Source: Rubricella aquisinus (GTDB lineage: Bacteria; Pseudomonadota; Alphaproteobacteria; Rhodobacterales; Rhodobacteraceae). From it: a stretch of DNA of 64,000 nucleotides. Both the position numbers and the translations under genes were made by a program. The stretch spans positions 62,001 through 126,000 of the forward strand of contig NZ_JACIJS010000003.1 in assembly GCF_014199445.1 (NCBI RefSeq), written 5' to 3'. Positions 18,926-27,072 of this stretch are shown piece after piece (the stretch's first letter is position 1; each line of letters starts with the position of its first letter). The notes under the pieces are model-generated. The model had not been told where the DNA came from, did no database searches, and saw nothing but the letters and a program-made list of their open reading frames with translations.

Positions 18926-19047
18926 GGTGTTTCCCAAACAGTTCTAGCTGCACGTATTGCTCATCATTTTTCAAATAAATCGATATAACACATTTTTGTA
19001 TGGCCACTTCCGAAAGTCTGTCCGCGATACTCTTCAAGGGTTTATAA
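18831..19047 (-). pseudogene. Probable coding remnant upstream of the tiny lipoprotein
   Basis: An open minus-strand frame whose only ATG (19094) lies inside the guanine deaminase gene. The part after that gene reads EFDYKPLKSIADRLSEVAIQ then VISIYLKNDEQYVQLELFGK and looks like genuine protein, but no sensible start exists. It overlaps the start of the tiny lipoprotein in another frame. I take it as the tail of a gene lost by deletion. Family unknown. Confidence 0.3.
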
Positions 19048-20349
19048 TCAAACTCTTCGGGACACCGATTTGCCGCCAACCCATACCCCCGCAACAGCCC
19101 GATCGTCGCCCATCATGATGGTGGGAAAGAGAGCTTCCCAGATGTCGTCCGCTCGTGCCGCACGACCCGCGATGATGGGGGTGGAGGATAGGTTGAGTGC
19201 GATGATATCGGCCTCATAACCGGGGGCGAGGGTCCCGATTTTGTCCCCCATCCGCATCACGCCTGCGCTGCCCGCCGTCGCCAGCCACAAAAGCTGTGCC
19301 GGGTGCAGGGCCGTGCCGCGCAATTGGCCCACCTCATAGGCGGCGGCCATGCTGTGCAGCATCGAGAAGCTCGATCCGCCGCCCACATCCGTCGCAAGCC
19401 CTACCGGGATGCCTTCGGCAATCAGGCCTGCCACATCACACAGGCCCGATCCGATGAACATATTGGAGGTCGGGCAATGCACCACCCCCGTGCCCGTGTC
19501 CCGCATCACCGCGATTTCGCGGGGTTCCAGATGGATCGCATGACCCATCATCGCGCCGGGGCCAATAAGCCCGCGTGTCTCATAGGTGCTGAGGTAATCC
19601 TGCGCCTCGGGGAACAGTTCGTGCATTCGCGCGATCTCCGGCACCTGCTCGGACAGGTGGGTTTGCATCAGCGTGCCGGGATGGGCGGCCCAAAGCGCGC
19701 CTGCCATCTCCAACTGCTCCCGCGTTGAGGTCAGCGAAAACCGTGGCGTCACGGCATAGGTCAGCCGCCCCCGCCCATGCCATTTCGCGATCAGTGCTGC
19801 ACTCTCATCATGGGCCGATTGCACGCTGTCCTGTAGCGCGGGGTAGAGGTCATTGCGGTCCATCATCACCCGCCCGGCGGCGATGCGCATCCCGCGCGCC
19901 TCTGCCTCCGTGAACAGGGCATCGACGCTTTCGGGATGGATCGTGCAGAAACTGGCGGCAGAGGTGATCCCATGCGCAAGGCAAGCATCAAGATATGCGC
20001 GCGCCACCTCCCGTGCATAAGCGGGATCATGAAACCGGGCCTCCTCGGGGAAGGTATAGGTTTGCAGCCAATCCAATAGCTGCTTGCCCCAGCTTGCGAT
20101 GATCCGGGTTTGCGGGAAATGCGCATGGGCATCGACAAAGCCGGGCAGGAGGAGTGCGGTGCCCATATCCGTCACCTCTGCCTTTGGGTGTGCCGCGCGC
20201 ATCTGGCTGGCATCCCCGACCTCCACGATCCGCCCGTCATGTATGCCGACCGCCCCATGCCGCAGGTGACGTGTGACGGCCTCCACTGGTTCGGCAAAGG
20301 GGGAACCGGTGAATTGCAGAGTTTGTCCAAGCAGGATATGTGAAATCAT
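19048..20349 (-). CDS. guaD: Guanine deaminase
   Basis: 433 residues, amidohydrolase superfamily. The metal site is PGFVDAHAHFPQTR near 70-83, with the substrate block LLDWLQTYTFPEEARF near 90, HLSEQ near 212, MGHAIHLEPRE and GLATDVGGGSSFSML near 315. These match GuaD closely. The product is xanthine from guanine, which the xdhABC enzyme encoded nearby can oxidise to urate. It is divergent from the MFS gene with a 49-bp gap. Confidence 0.93.
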   Translation of the reverse strand: MISHILLGQTLQFTGSPFAEPVEAVTRHLRHGAVGIHDGRIVEVGDASQMRAAHPKAEVTDMGTALLLPGFVDAHAHFPQTRIIASWGKQLLDWLQTYTFPEEARFHDPAYAREVARAYLDACLAHGITSAASFCTIHPESVDALFTEAEARGMRIAAGRVMMDRNDLYPALQDSVQSAHDESAALIAKWHGRGRLTYAVTPRFSLTSTREQLEMAGALWAAHPGTLMQTHLSEQVPEIARMHELFPEAQDYLSTYETRGLIGPGAMMGHAIHLEPREIAVMRDTGTGVVHCPTSNMFIGSGLCDVAGLIAEGIPVGLATDVGGGSSFSMLHSMAAAYEVGQLRGTALHPAQLLWLATAGSAGVMRMGDKIGTLAPGYEADIIALNLSSTPIIAGRAARADDIWEALFPTIMMGDDRAVAGVWVGGKSVSRRV

Positions 20350-20398
20350 CGTGGCCGCGCCTATCTGTGGTCTCTCCCAAGTCTAAGGCATCCCCTGA

Positions 20399-21625
20399 AT
20401 GAAGTCCCGCCTGCCCTTCGTCTTTATTATCTTCACCGTGATGCTGGATGCGATGGGTATTGGCCTGTTGATGCCTGTGCTGCCGGACCTGATCAGCGCG
20501 CTTGATGGTGGCAGCTTGGCGGATGCGGCCCGGTGGGGTGGGCTGCTTGCCTTTACCTATGCTGGGATGCAGTTCCTGTTCGGCCCTTTGGTGGGGGCGC
20601 TGTCGGACCGGTTCGGGCGACGGCCTATCCTGCTGATCTCTCTGGTGGGGATGGGGCTGGCTTATGTGATCACGGCCTTCGCGCCTTATCTGTGGCTGCT
20701 GTTCGTCGCCCGCGTCGTCAGCGGGATCACGGGGGCGACCTATTCCACCGCGAATGCCTATGTCGCCGATATCTCCCCCCGCGATAAACGGGCGGCGAAT
20801 TTCGGGCTGGTCGGTCTTGGATTTGGCATTGGCTTCATCCTTGGGCCTGCGATGGGCGGCTATCTGGGGCAGTTCGGCTATCAGGCACCGGTGATTGCGG
20901 CCGCCGCCTTGAGTTTCGCCAACGCGATCTTCGGCTTTTTCGTGATGCCGGAGACGCTGAAATCACCGCGCCCGATTGTCTGGAAGGAGGCCGATCCGAT
21001 CCGCGCAGTGATGAAGGTGCGCAGCCTGCCGGGGCTTGGGCCGCTTTTGCTCATCCTGTTCCTCTATACGATCGCGCATAATATCTATCCCGCGATCTGG
21101 GCGTTCTTCACCATTGAACGCTTCGCTTGGGACGTGAACATGGTCGGCATTTCGCTCGCCGCGTTCGGTATCTGCATGGCGATTGTGCAGGGCGGGCTGA
21201 TGCGGATCATTCTGGCAAAGATCGGAGATTACGGCACGGCGGTGTTCGGCCTGACCATTGATATGCTGGTCTTTGGGATCATCATGTTTGTCACGCAGAC
21301 ATGGCAGATTTTTATGCTGATGCCGGTGATGGCACTTGGCGTGGTCGTGGGCCCGGCCCTCAACGGGATCATGGCAAATGCAACGCCTGATGACCGGCAG
21401 GGCGCGCTGCAAGGCGTGTTGGCGAGCCTTCAGGGCATTGCCGCGATCCTGTCGCCATTGTTGATGACGAACCTCTTTTCCGCGTTCTCGGGCGAGGATG
21501 CGCCGATCTATCTGCCCGCAGCCCCGTTTCTGGCGGCGGGGGTGTTGACCGCGATCTGCCTTGGCCTGTTGGTGCGGGCACGGGGCGCGCGGGTTCAGGA
21601 TACGATCACTTCCAAGGGATCATAG
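20399..21625 (+). CDS. MFS drug-efflux-like transporter (TetA type)
   Basis: 408 residues with twelve predicted membrane helices. Motif A between helices 2 and 3 is GALSDRFGRRPILL near 66-79; GLGFGIGFILGPAMGGYLG near 140-158 is the antiporter motif C. These place it in the DHA1 family nearest to TetA-like exporters. The substrate cannot be read from sequence; next to purine genes it could export a purine or analogue, but this is a guess. Its 3' end overlaps the convergent NUDIX gene by 31 bp. Confidence 0.85.
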   Translation: MKSRLPFVFIIFTVMLDAMGIGLLMPVLPDLISALDGGSLADAARWGGLLAFTYAGMQFLFGPLVGALSDRFGRRPILLISLVGMGLAYVITAFAPYLWLLFVARVVSGITGATYSTANAYVADISPRDKRAANFGLVGLGFGIGFILGPAMGGYLGQFGYQAPVIAAAALSFANAIFGFFVMPETLKSPRPIVWKEADPIRAVMKVRSLPGLGPLLLILFLYTIAHNIYPAIWAFFTIERFAWDVNMVGISLAAFGICMAIVQGGLMRIILAKIGDYGTAVFGLTIDMLVFGIIMFVTQTWQIFMLMPVMALGVVVGPALNGIMANATPDDRQGALQGVLASLQGIAAILSPLLMTNLFSAFSGEDAPIYLPAAPFLAAGVLTAICLGLLVRARGARVQDTITSKGS

Positions 21626-22062
21626 GGCACTGCGCCACCGCCAAAGGCCATGCGCGACAGGCTATCGGGCTTGTGCCGACGCTGTAAGAGTTCAGCCTCC
21701 GTCACCCAGGACCAACGATTGACGACGCCTTCGGGATCCTCCCAGCCGGGCCGCACGTCACCCTCCGCCGTTGCATGGAAAAACAGATCGACCTGATGAA
21801 AACTGCCATCGGGGGCGTGAAACTCGTTCACACCGGCAAGCCCGCCCACGGTGATCTCCATCCCGGTTTCCTCCCGCACCTCCCGCCTGAGGTTATCGGG
21901 CAGGGAGGCATGGGCCTCCACCCCGCCGCCCGGCGCACACCACAGATCGGATTGCTGACCGGGATAGGCGTTCACGATCAACAGCCGCCCCTCCCGGACG
22001 ATCAACGCCCGCACGCTCAACCGTGGGAATTTCATGCGTGCCTTCATATTTCTTTTTTCCAT
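21595..22062 (-). CDS. NUDIX hydrolase with atypical Nudix box
   Basis: About 155 residues from the ATG at 22062. The Nudix box is GGGVEAHASLPDNLRREVRE followed by ETGM: the REVREE-TG core is intact, but the first box glutamate is alanine. Candidate starts are 22104, 22062, 22047 and 22035. The first lies in the terminator of the neighbouring operon and can be excluded; 22062 lies in the tail of an intergenic repeat, and MKFPRLSVRALIV at 22035 is where similarity would begin. It would hydrolyse a nucleoside-diphosphate-linked compound. It overlaps the MFS gene tail to tail. Confidence 0.8.
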   Translation of the reverse strand: MEKRNMKARMKFPRLSVRALIVREGRLLIVNAYPGQQSDLWCAPGGGVEAHASLPDNLRREVREETGMEITVGGLAGVNEFHAPDGSFHQVDLFFHATAEGDVRPGWEDPEGVVNRWSWVTEAELLQRRHKPDSLSRMAFGGGAVPYDPLEVIVS

Positions 22063-22085
22063 AAATACCTCCCGCCGGAGGCTCC
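22049..22085 (-). repeat. Dispersed hairpin repeat, copy 2
   Basis: On the minus strand GCCTCCGGCGGGAGGTATTT followed by ATGGAAAAAAGAAA. The stem is GCCTCC/GGGAGG. Here the conserved TTTGGGG has become TTTATGG, creating an ATG that could start the NUDIX gene. Confidence 0.75.
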
Positions 22086-22102
22086 CCACAGGAGCCACAA
22101 AC

Positions 22103-22133
22103 AAAAAGGCCCGCCAAACTGGGGCGGGCCTTT
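22103..22133 (-). terminator. Rho-independent terminator of the purine operon
   Basis: An 11-bp stem AAAGGCCCGCC / GGCGGGCCTTT with a 7-nt loop, followed on the minus strand by further T residues. It lies 20 bp after the stop of the binding-protein gene and ends the nine-gene operon that starts at 32114. Confidence 0.88.
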
Positions 22134-22152
22134 CCGTATGTCATGAACCATA

Positions 22153-23235
22153 TCAGTTCGGGATCGAGCCTTCGATGCCTTCGACATAGAAGTTCATGCC
22201 CAACAGCGTGCCGTCATCCGCCGTCTCGCCTTCGGCGAGCCACGGTGTGCCGTCCTGCTTGTTGATCGGGCCGGTGAACGGGTGCAGGTTGCCTGCCGCG
22301 ATCTGGATCGCCGCGTCCATTGCCTGTTTACGCACCGCGGCCGGGATCACCGGGTTGAACGACCCGATGGAGGTCATGCCCTCATCAATGCCGTGCCAGG
22401 TATCCTGGCTCTCCCAAGTACCGTCCATCACCGCCTGCACGCGGGAAATGTAGTAGGGTGCCCAATCGTCGATGATGGAGGAGAGGCGCGAATTCGGGCC
22501 GAACTCCAGCATGTCGGACGCCTGACCAAAGCCATAGATGCCACGCTCTTCCGCGATGGTCAGCGGGGCGGTGGAATCGGTGTGCTGCAGGATCACGTCC
22601 GCGCCCTGTTCGATCAGTGCGTTGGCCGCATCCGCTTCCTTGCCCGGATCAAACCATGTGGAGACCCAGATGATCTTGAATTCCACATCCGGGTTCACGG
22701 ATTTCGCCGCGAGGTAGGATGCGTTGATGCCCCGGATCACTTCGGGGATCGGGAAGGACGCGATATAGCCGATGGTGTTCGTCTCGGTCATGTGGCCCGC
22801 GATGATGCCCTGCACCGTGCGGCCCTCGTAGAAACGGCCCGAATAGGTGGACACGTTCGGCGTGTTGCGCTGATAGCCCGTTGCATGCTCGAACTTCACA
22901 TCCGGGAACTGCGCCGCCACACGGTTCGTCGGCGTCATATAGCCAAAGGAGGTGGTGAAGATGATGTCATGCCCGGATTGGGCAAGCTGGCGGATCGCGC
23001 GCTCACTGTCGCCTTCGGGCACGCTCTCGATAAAGGTCGTTTCGACCTTGTCACCGAAATGCTCTTCAACCGCGATGCGGCCCTGATCGTGCTGGTAGGA
23101 CCAGCCATAATCGCCCACCGGGCCAACATAGATGAAGCCAACCTTGGTCGGTTCGCCATGGCTTTCAGCCGATGCCATGCCGGTGGCAAGCCCAAGGGCC
23201 AGCGCCGCCGTGGCGAGGGTTTTGAGGATCGTCAT
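22153..23235 (-). CDS. BMP-family substrate-binding protein (purine base type)
   Basis: 360 residues. The signal peptide is MTILKTLATAALALGLATG with cleavage near ASA (residue 23). The mature protein (KVGFIYVGPVGDYGWSYQHD) belongs to the BMP superfamily but to a different branch from the two proteins encoded at 3324 and 5911: it lacks GGxxDxSFN and has GDYGW instead. The ATG at 23235 follows GGAGAGTGACAATT; the frame open to 23340 is not needed. It is last in an operon with xanthine dehydrogenase, so a purine base such as xanthine or hypoxanthine is the likely ligand (inference). Confidence 0.9.
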   Translation of the reverse strand: MTILKTLATAALALGLATGMASAESHGEPTKVGFIYVGPVGDYGWSYQHDQGRIAVEEHFGDKVETTFIESVPEGDSERAIRQLAQSGHDIIFTTSFGYMTPTNRVAAQFPDVKFEHATGYQRNTPNVSTYSGRFYEGRTVQGIIAGHMTETNTIGYIASFPIPEVIRGINASYLAAKSVNPDVEFKIIWVSTWFDPGKEADAANALIEQGADVILQHTDSTAPLTIAEERGIYGFGQASDMLEFGPNSRLSSIIDDWAPYYISRVQAVMDGTWESQDTWHGIDEGMTSIGSFNPVIPAAVRKQAMDAAIQIAAGNLHPFTGPINKQDGTPWLAEGETADDGTLLGMNFYVEGIEGSIPN

Positions 23236-23296
23236 AATTGTCACTCTCCGTGTTGCAAAAAGGGTTAGGGGCATCCCCGGGCTTTTGTTGTTGGCC

Positions 23297-24229
23297 TCAG
23301 GATGAGGCATGGAACACCCGGCCAAGACTTGCCGGCGCATTCAGCGCGGCGCGTCTGCGGTCGGATGACATGATGACGAGCACGATAATCGTCATCAGAT
23401 AGGGTGTCATCGACAAATATTCGGCGCGGATCGGAACATTGAGCGCCTGCATGTTCAACTGAAGGATTGTAACGCCCCCAAACAGCCACGCACCAAGGAT
23501 CACACGCCCCGGCTTCCAACTGGCGAAAACGACGATGGCCAGCGCGATCCAACCGATGCCCGCGGTCATGCCTTCGCTCCATTGTGGCACGCGCACAAGG
23601 CTGAGATACGCACCGCCCAGCCCCGCACAGGCGCCGCCGAACGCGATGGCGCCAAGCCTGATCAGGATCACCTTATAACCAAGCGCATGGGCCGCATCAT
23701 GGCTTTCGCCCACCGCGCGCAGGACCAACCCGCCGCGCGTTTTGTTGAGGAAGAACCACACCGCCAGCACCAGAAAAAGGGAAAAATAAACGATCCAGTC
23801 ATAGGAAAACACCACCGGCCCAATCACCGGCAGGTCGCTCAGCACGGGAATATCCGCGCGCTCCGTCTGGGGCGGGCGCATCCCGGTATAGCTTTGTCCC
23901 AAAAGGGCCGACAGGCCGAGGCCAAACAGGGTAAGCGCCAGCCCGGTCGCGACCTGATTGGACAAAAACACCTGCGTCAACACCCCAAAAACACAGGCCA
24001 AAAGCGCGCCCGCGATGGCAGCGAACAGAAACCCAAGGAACGGCGTCCCGGTCTCCACCGCCGCGATGAAGCCCGCGATGGCCCCCATCACCATCATCCC
24101 CTCAACGCCAAGGTTCAGGACGCCGGATTTCTCCACAAGCAATTCGCCCGTTGCCGCCAGCACCAATGGCGTGGCCGCAATCACCAGCGAGACGATCAAT
24201 GCAATCGGGTCAAGCGAGCTTAGATCCAA
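23297..24229 (-). CDS. Purine ABC transporter permease 2
   Basis: 310 residues, BPD_transp_2 family, partner of the permease at 24498. The GVLNLGVEGMMVMGAIAG block near 46-63 and the loop GLVLRAVGESHDAAHALGYK near 190 are the family marks. I place the start at the TTG at 24229, which has a perfect GGAGG six bases before it and overlaps the upstream stop by 10 nt. Another TTG at 24262 has no such site and there is no ATG. The protein would then begin LDLSSLDPIALIV (first residue read as Met). Confidence 0.9.
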   Translation of the reverse strand: MDLSSLDPIALIVSLVIAATPLVLAATGELLVEKSGVLNLGVEGMMVMGAIAGFIAAVETGTPFLGFLFAAIAGALLACVFGVLTQVFLSNQVATGLALTLFGLGLSALLGQSYTGMRPPQTERADIPVLSDLPVIGPVVFSYDWIVYFSLFLVLAVWFFLNKTRGGLVLRAVGESHDAAHALGYKVILIRLGAIAFGGACAGLGGAYLSLVRVPQWSEGMTAGIGWIALAIVVFASWKPGRVILGAWLFGGVTILQLNMQALNVPIRAEYLSMTPYLMTIIVLVIMSSDRRRAALNAPASLGRVFHASS

Positions 24230-24501
24230 TGGGAGCCTCCAATCATCAGGCAATAGGCGCAAATCGCGGCAACGCCCACGGCCATCCCACCGCCCATGCG
24301 GATAAGATGCGCCCGGTTGAGATGCGCGCGGGCCATCCGGCGCAGGCGCGGGCTGACCAGCGCGAGGCTCGCGATGATCAGGGCTGCTGCCACATGCGCC
24401 AGCACAAACATCGCTCCGCCGCCATCATGGATCATGAAGGGCAGCATCAGCCCCATCCCGGGCCCCATCGCAAGCGGCATCCAAGAATGAGCATGTGTCA
24501 T
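24220..24501 (-). CDS. Small membrane protein inside the purine ABC operon
   Basis: 93 residues: MTHAHSWMPLAMGPGMGLML, then a glycine turn. TM helix 1 is about 29-49 (GAMFVLAHVAAALIIASLAL), followed by a basic loop with four arginines. TM helix 2 is about 69-89 (MGGGMAVGVAAICAYCLMIG). The N-terminus is rich in His and Met. Its ATG overlaps the upstream permease stop (ATGA) and its stop overlaps the downstream permease start, so it is translated in step with both. I recognise no family; a transporter accessory or assembly subunit is the obvious guess. Confidence 0.75.
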   Translation of the reverse strand: MTHAHSWMPLAMGPGMGLMLPFMIHDGGGAMFVLAHVAAALIIASLALVSPRLRRMARAHLNRAHLIRMGGGMAVGVAAICAYCLMIGGSHWI

Positions 24502-25565
24502 GCGACCCCCTTTCGCGCCCAGCGCACGCGATATTTCACGAACAGATCGAACCCAAGGAGGAAGAACAAAAGCATTCCCTGAAAAGTCGAGATTGCAGCC
24601 GCCGGCAATTGCAGCCGGAACTGCGCCGTCTCCCCCCCGATATAGGTGAGCGCCATCACAAGCCCTGCCAGAAGGATGCCAAACGGGTTCAACCGACCAA
24701 GGAAGGCAACGATGATCGCGGTAAAGCCGTAGCCCTGCGGCAGTGTCGGGACAAGCTGGCCAAACGGGCCTGCCGCCTCGATCATGCCCGCAAGACCTGC
24801 AAGCCCGCCCGATATCGCAAGGCACAGCACCGTCAGCCGCTTTTGCTTGACGCCCGCAAAGCCCGCCGCACGCGGGGCCGCGCCCAGCAGCTTGACGTTA
24901 TAGCCGATCACATGCCGCTCCATCACGAACCACGCGACAATCACCGCCACGAGAGCGGCCAACACGCCAACATGCACCCGCGTCCCGTCAAACAGGATCG
25001 GCAGCACCGCGCTGTCATGAAACAGGCGGCTTTCGGGGAAGTTGAACCCCTGCGGATTGCGCAATGGGCCGGACACGATCGCGCGCAGAAATTGATCCGC
25101 GACATAGACCAGCATCAACGACACAAGGATTTCATTGGCGTTGAACCGGACCTTGAGGATTGCGGGCACCATGGCATAGGCCGCCCCGCCCAACATCCCG
25201 GCAAGCGCCATCAATGGCAGCAGCCACAGCCCCGCCGTGCCGTAGAACGCAAGCCCCACGGCAGAGCCCGCAATGGCCCCCATGATGAACTGCCCCTCCG
25301 CCCCGATATTCCAGATGCCCGCGCGAAAGCCAAAGGACAGGCCTATCGCGATCAGCACCAAAGGCGCGCCTTTCACCAGCAATTCCGAGCGGCTGAACGG
25401 ATCGAAAAACGGGTCGATAAAGATGATGCGGATCGCCTCCACCGGGTCTTTGCCCAAGAGGACGAACAAGATCGCGCCGCCGATCATCGTGGCGATCACC
25501 GCAAGCACCGGTGTGGCCAGCATCATCGCGCGGCTTTGCTGGGGGCGGGCTTCAAGCCGGAACAT
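24498..25565 (-). CDS. Purine ABC transporter permease 1
   Basis: 355 residues with a short basic N-terminus (MFRLEARPQQSRAM) and about ten membrane segments. WNIGAEGQFIMGAIAG near 86-101 and NVKLLGAAPRAAGFAGV near 222-238 are the permease landmarks shared with the nucleoside permease at 8885. The ATG at 25565 overlaps the ATPase stop by 14 bp and has AGAGGAG eight bases upstream; a GTG/ATG frame to 25592 exists but lacks this. The stop overlaps the small membrane protein gene. Confidence 0.92.
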   Translation of the reverse strand: MFRLEARPQQSRAMMLATPVLAVIATMIGGAILFVLLGKDPVEAIRIIFIDPFFDPFSRSELLVKGAPLVLIAIGLSFGFRAGIWNIGAEGQFIMGAIAGSAVGLAFYGTAGLWLLPLMALAGMLGGAAYAMVPAILKVRFNANEILVSLMLVYVADQFLRAIVSGPLRNPQGFNFPESRLFHDSAVLPILFDGTRVHVGVLAALVAVIVAWFVMERHVIGYNVKLLGAAPRAAGFAGVKQKRLTVLCLAISGGLAGLAGMIEAAGPFGQLVPTLPQGYGFTAIIVAFLGRLNPFGILLAGLVMALTYIGGETAQFRLQLPAAAISTFQGMLLFFLLGFDLFVKYRVRWARKGVA

Positions 25566-27072
25566 GGGCGGGCTCCTCTGCGGTTTGACCACCCATGCGC
25601 TGCCCGATCTCTTCGATCGTGAGGCTGCCAGTGGGGCGCGGGGCGGATAGGCGACCGCCCGCGAGGATCGACAGGGTGTCAGACATTTCCATCAATTCAT
25701 CAAGGTCTTGGCTGATGACGATCACCGCCGCCCCTTCGGCGGCAAGCTGGCGCAGCGCCTCCCGGATCGACGCGGCGGCAGCCGCGTCCACGCCCCATGT
25801 GGGCTGGTTCACCACCAGAACGCGGGGATTTTGCATCACCTCCCGCCCGATCACGAATTTCTGCAAATTGCCGCCCGAGAGGGATTTCGCCGCCGATCCG
25901 TTGCCCGGTGTGCGCACATCGAACGCCTTGATCACCGCATCGGCAAAGGCGCGCGTGGCGGTCCATTTCAGCACGCCGCTTGTGTCGAGTTTCTGGCGGA
26001 TGCGCGCGGACAGCATGGTGTTTTCCGTCAGGCTCATATCCGGGGCCGCGGCATGGCCCAAACGCTCCTCCGGGGCGGCGAGAAGGCCCGCCGCGCGGCG
26101 CCTATTCGGCCCCATATGGCCCAATGCCACACCGTCAAGCGTGATCATCTCAGGCTGCACGCGCGCCTCCCCCGACAGGGCGGCGAGCAGTTCCTCCTGC
26201 CCGTTGCCCGCGACGCCCGCGATGCCCAGCACCTCCCCCTCCCGCAGGGCGAGGGTAATCTCGCGCAAGGACGTGCCGAAGGGGCTTGCCGAGGACAGCG
26301 ACAATTCCCTGAGTTCAAGAATATCCGCGCCGGGCCGAAAATCCCGCGCGCCCGGGCTGCGCAACGTGGTGCCGATCATCATCTCCGCCAAGGATCGCGC
26401 GGTTTCGTCCCGTGGGGTGCAGGTCGCCACGACCTTTCCGCCGCGCAGGATGGTCGCCCGATCACACAGCGCGCGGATTTCTTCCAGCTTGTGCGAGATA
26501 TAGAGGATCGCGACCCCTTCGGCGCTGAGTTTGCGCAAGGTGGCAAAGAGGATTTCCACCTCCTGCGGGGTCAGAACAGAGGTCGGCTCGTCCATGATCA
26601 GGAGTTTCGGGTTCTGCAACAGGCAGCGCACGATCTCCACCCGTTGCCGCTCCCCGACGCTCAGATCACCGATCAGCCGCGAGGGATCGAGCGGCAGGCC
26701 ATAGGTGCGGCTGACTTCAGTGATGCGCGGACTGAGCACGCTGGGTGAGATTTTCTCATCCAGCCCCAGCGCGATATTCTCCGCCACCGTCAGCGCCTCA
26801 AAAAGCGAGAAATGCTGGAACACCATCGACACGCCAAGCGCGCGCGCGTCGCCGGGGCGGGTCGGCGCATAGGGCGCCCCATTGAGGACCATGCGCCCCT
26901 CATCGGGTTTCACTAGGCCATAGATCATCTTCACGAGCGTGGATTTGCCAGCACCGTTCTCCCCCAAGAGCGCATGAACCTCCCCCGGTGCGATGTCGAA
27001 ACTCACATCATCATTGGCGATCACGCCGGGATAGGCTTTGCGCAGGCCAGTGAGGTCAAGAAGCGTGCTCAT
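25552..27072 (-). CDS. Purine ABC transporter ATPase (duplicated ABC domains)
   Basis: 506 residues with two ABC modules, paralogous to the ATPase at 7374. First Walker A GENGAGKST is near 38, with the signature DLSVGERQRVE and Walker B KLLIMDEPTSVLT near 163. The second module has GVAGNGQEELLAAL for the P-loop, SLSGGNLQKFVIG near 405, and VLVVNQPTWGVDAAA, with NQ in place of the catalytic DE, so only one site is likely active. It is coupled by ATGA to xdhC and overlaps the permease start. The true ATG is 27072; the frame open to 27312 is a shadow of xdhC. Confidence 0.92.
   Translation of the reverse strand: MSTLLDLTGLRKAYPGVIANDDVSFDIAPGEVHALLGENGAGKSTLVKMIYGLVKPDEGRMVLNGAPYAPTRPGDARALGVSMVFQHFSLFEALTVAENIALGLDEKISPSVLSPRITEVSRTYGLPLDPSRLIGDLSVGERQRVEIVRCLLQNPKLLIMDEPTSVLTPQEVEILFATLRKLSAEGVAILYISHKLEEIRALCDRATILRGGKVVATCTPRDETARSLAEMMIGTTLRSPGARDFRPGADILELRELSLSSASPFGTSLREITLALREGEVLGIAGVAGNGQEELLAALSGEARVQPEMITLDGVALGHMGPNRRRAAGLLAAPEERLGHAAAPDMSLTENTMLSARIRQKLDTSGVLKWTATRAFADAVIKAFDVRTPGNGSAAKSLSGGNLQKFVIGREVMQNPRVLVVNQPTWGVDAAAAASIREALRQLAAEGAAVIVISQDLDELMEMSDTLSILAGGRLSAPRPTGSLTIEEIGQRMGGQTAEEPAHVPA

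Larger units (their letters stand above)
18407..19047. other. AT-rich gap with gene remnants
   Basis: A 640-bp stretch between the 8-oxoguanine-deaminase-like gene and guanine deaminase. By eye it is much richer in A and T than anything else in the window. It holds one plausible tiny lipoprotein gene and two broken coding fragments, all on the minus strand, and no mobile-element gene. It is probably foreign DNA that is decaying. Confidence 0.6.
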
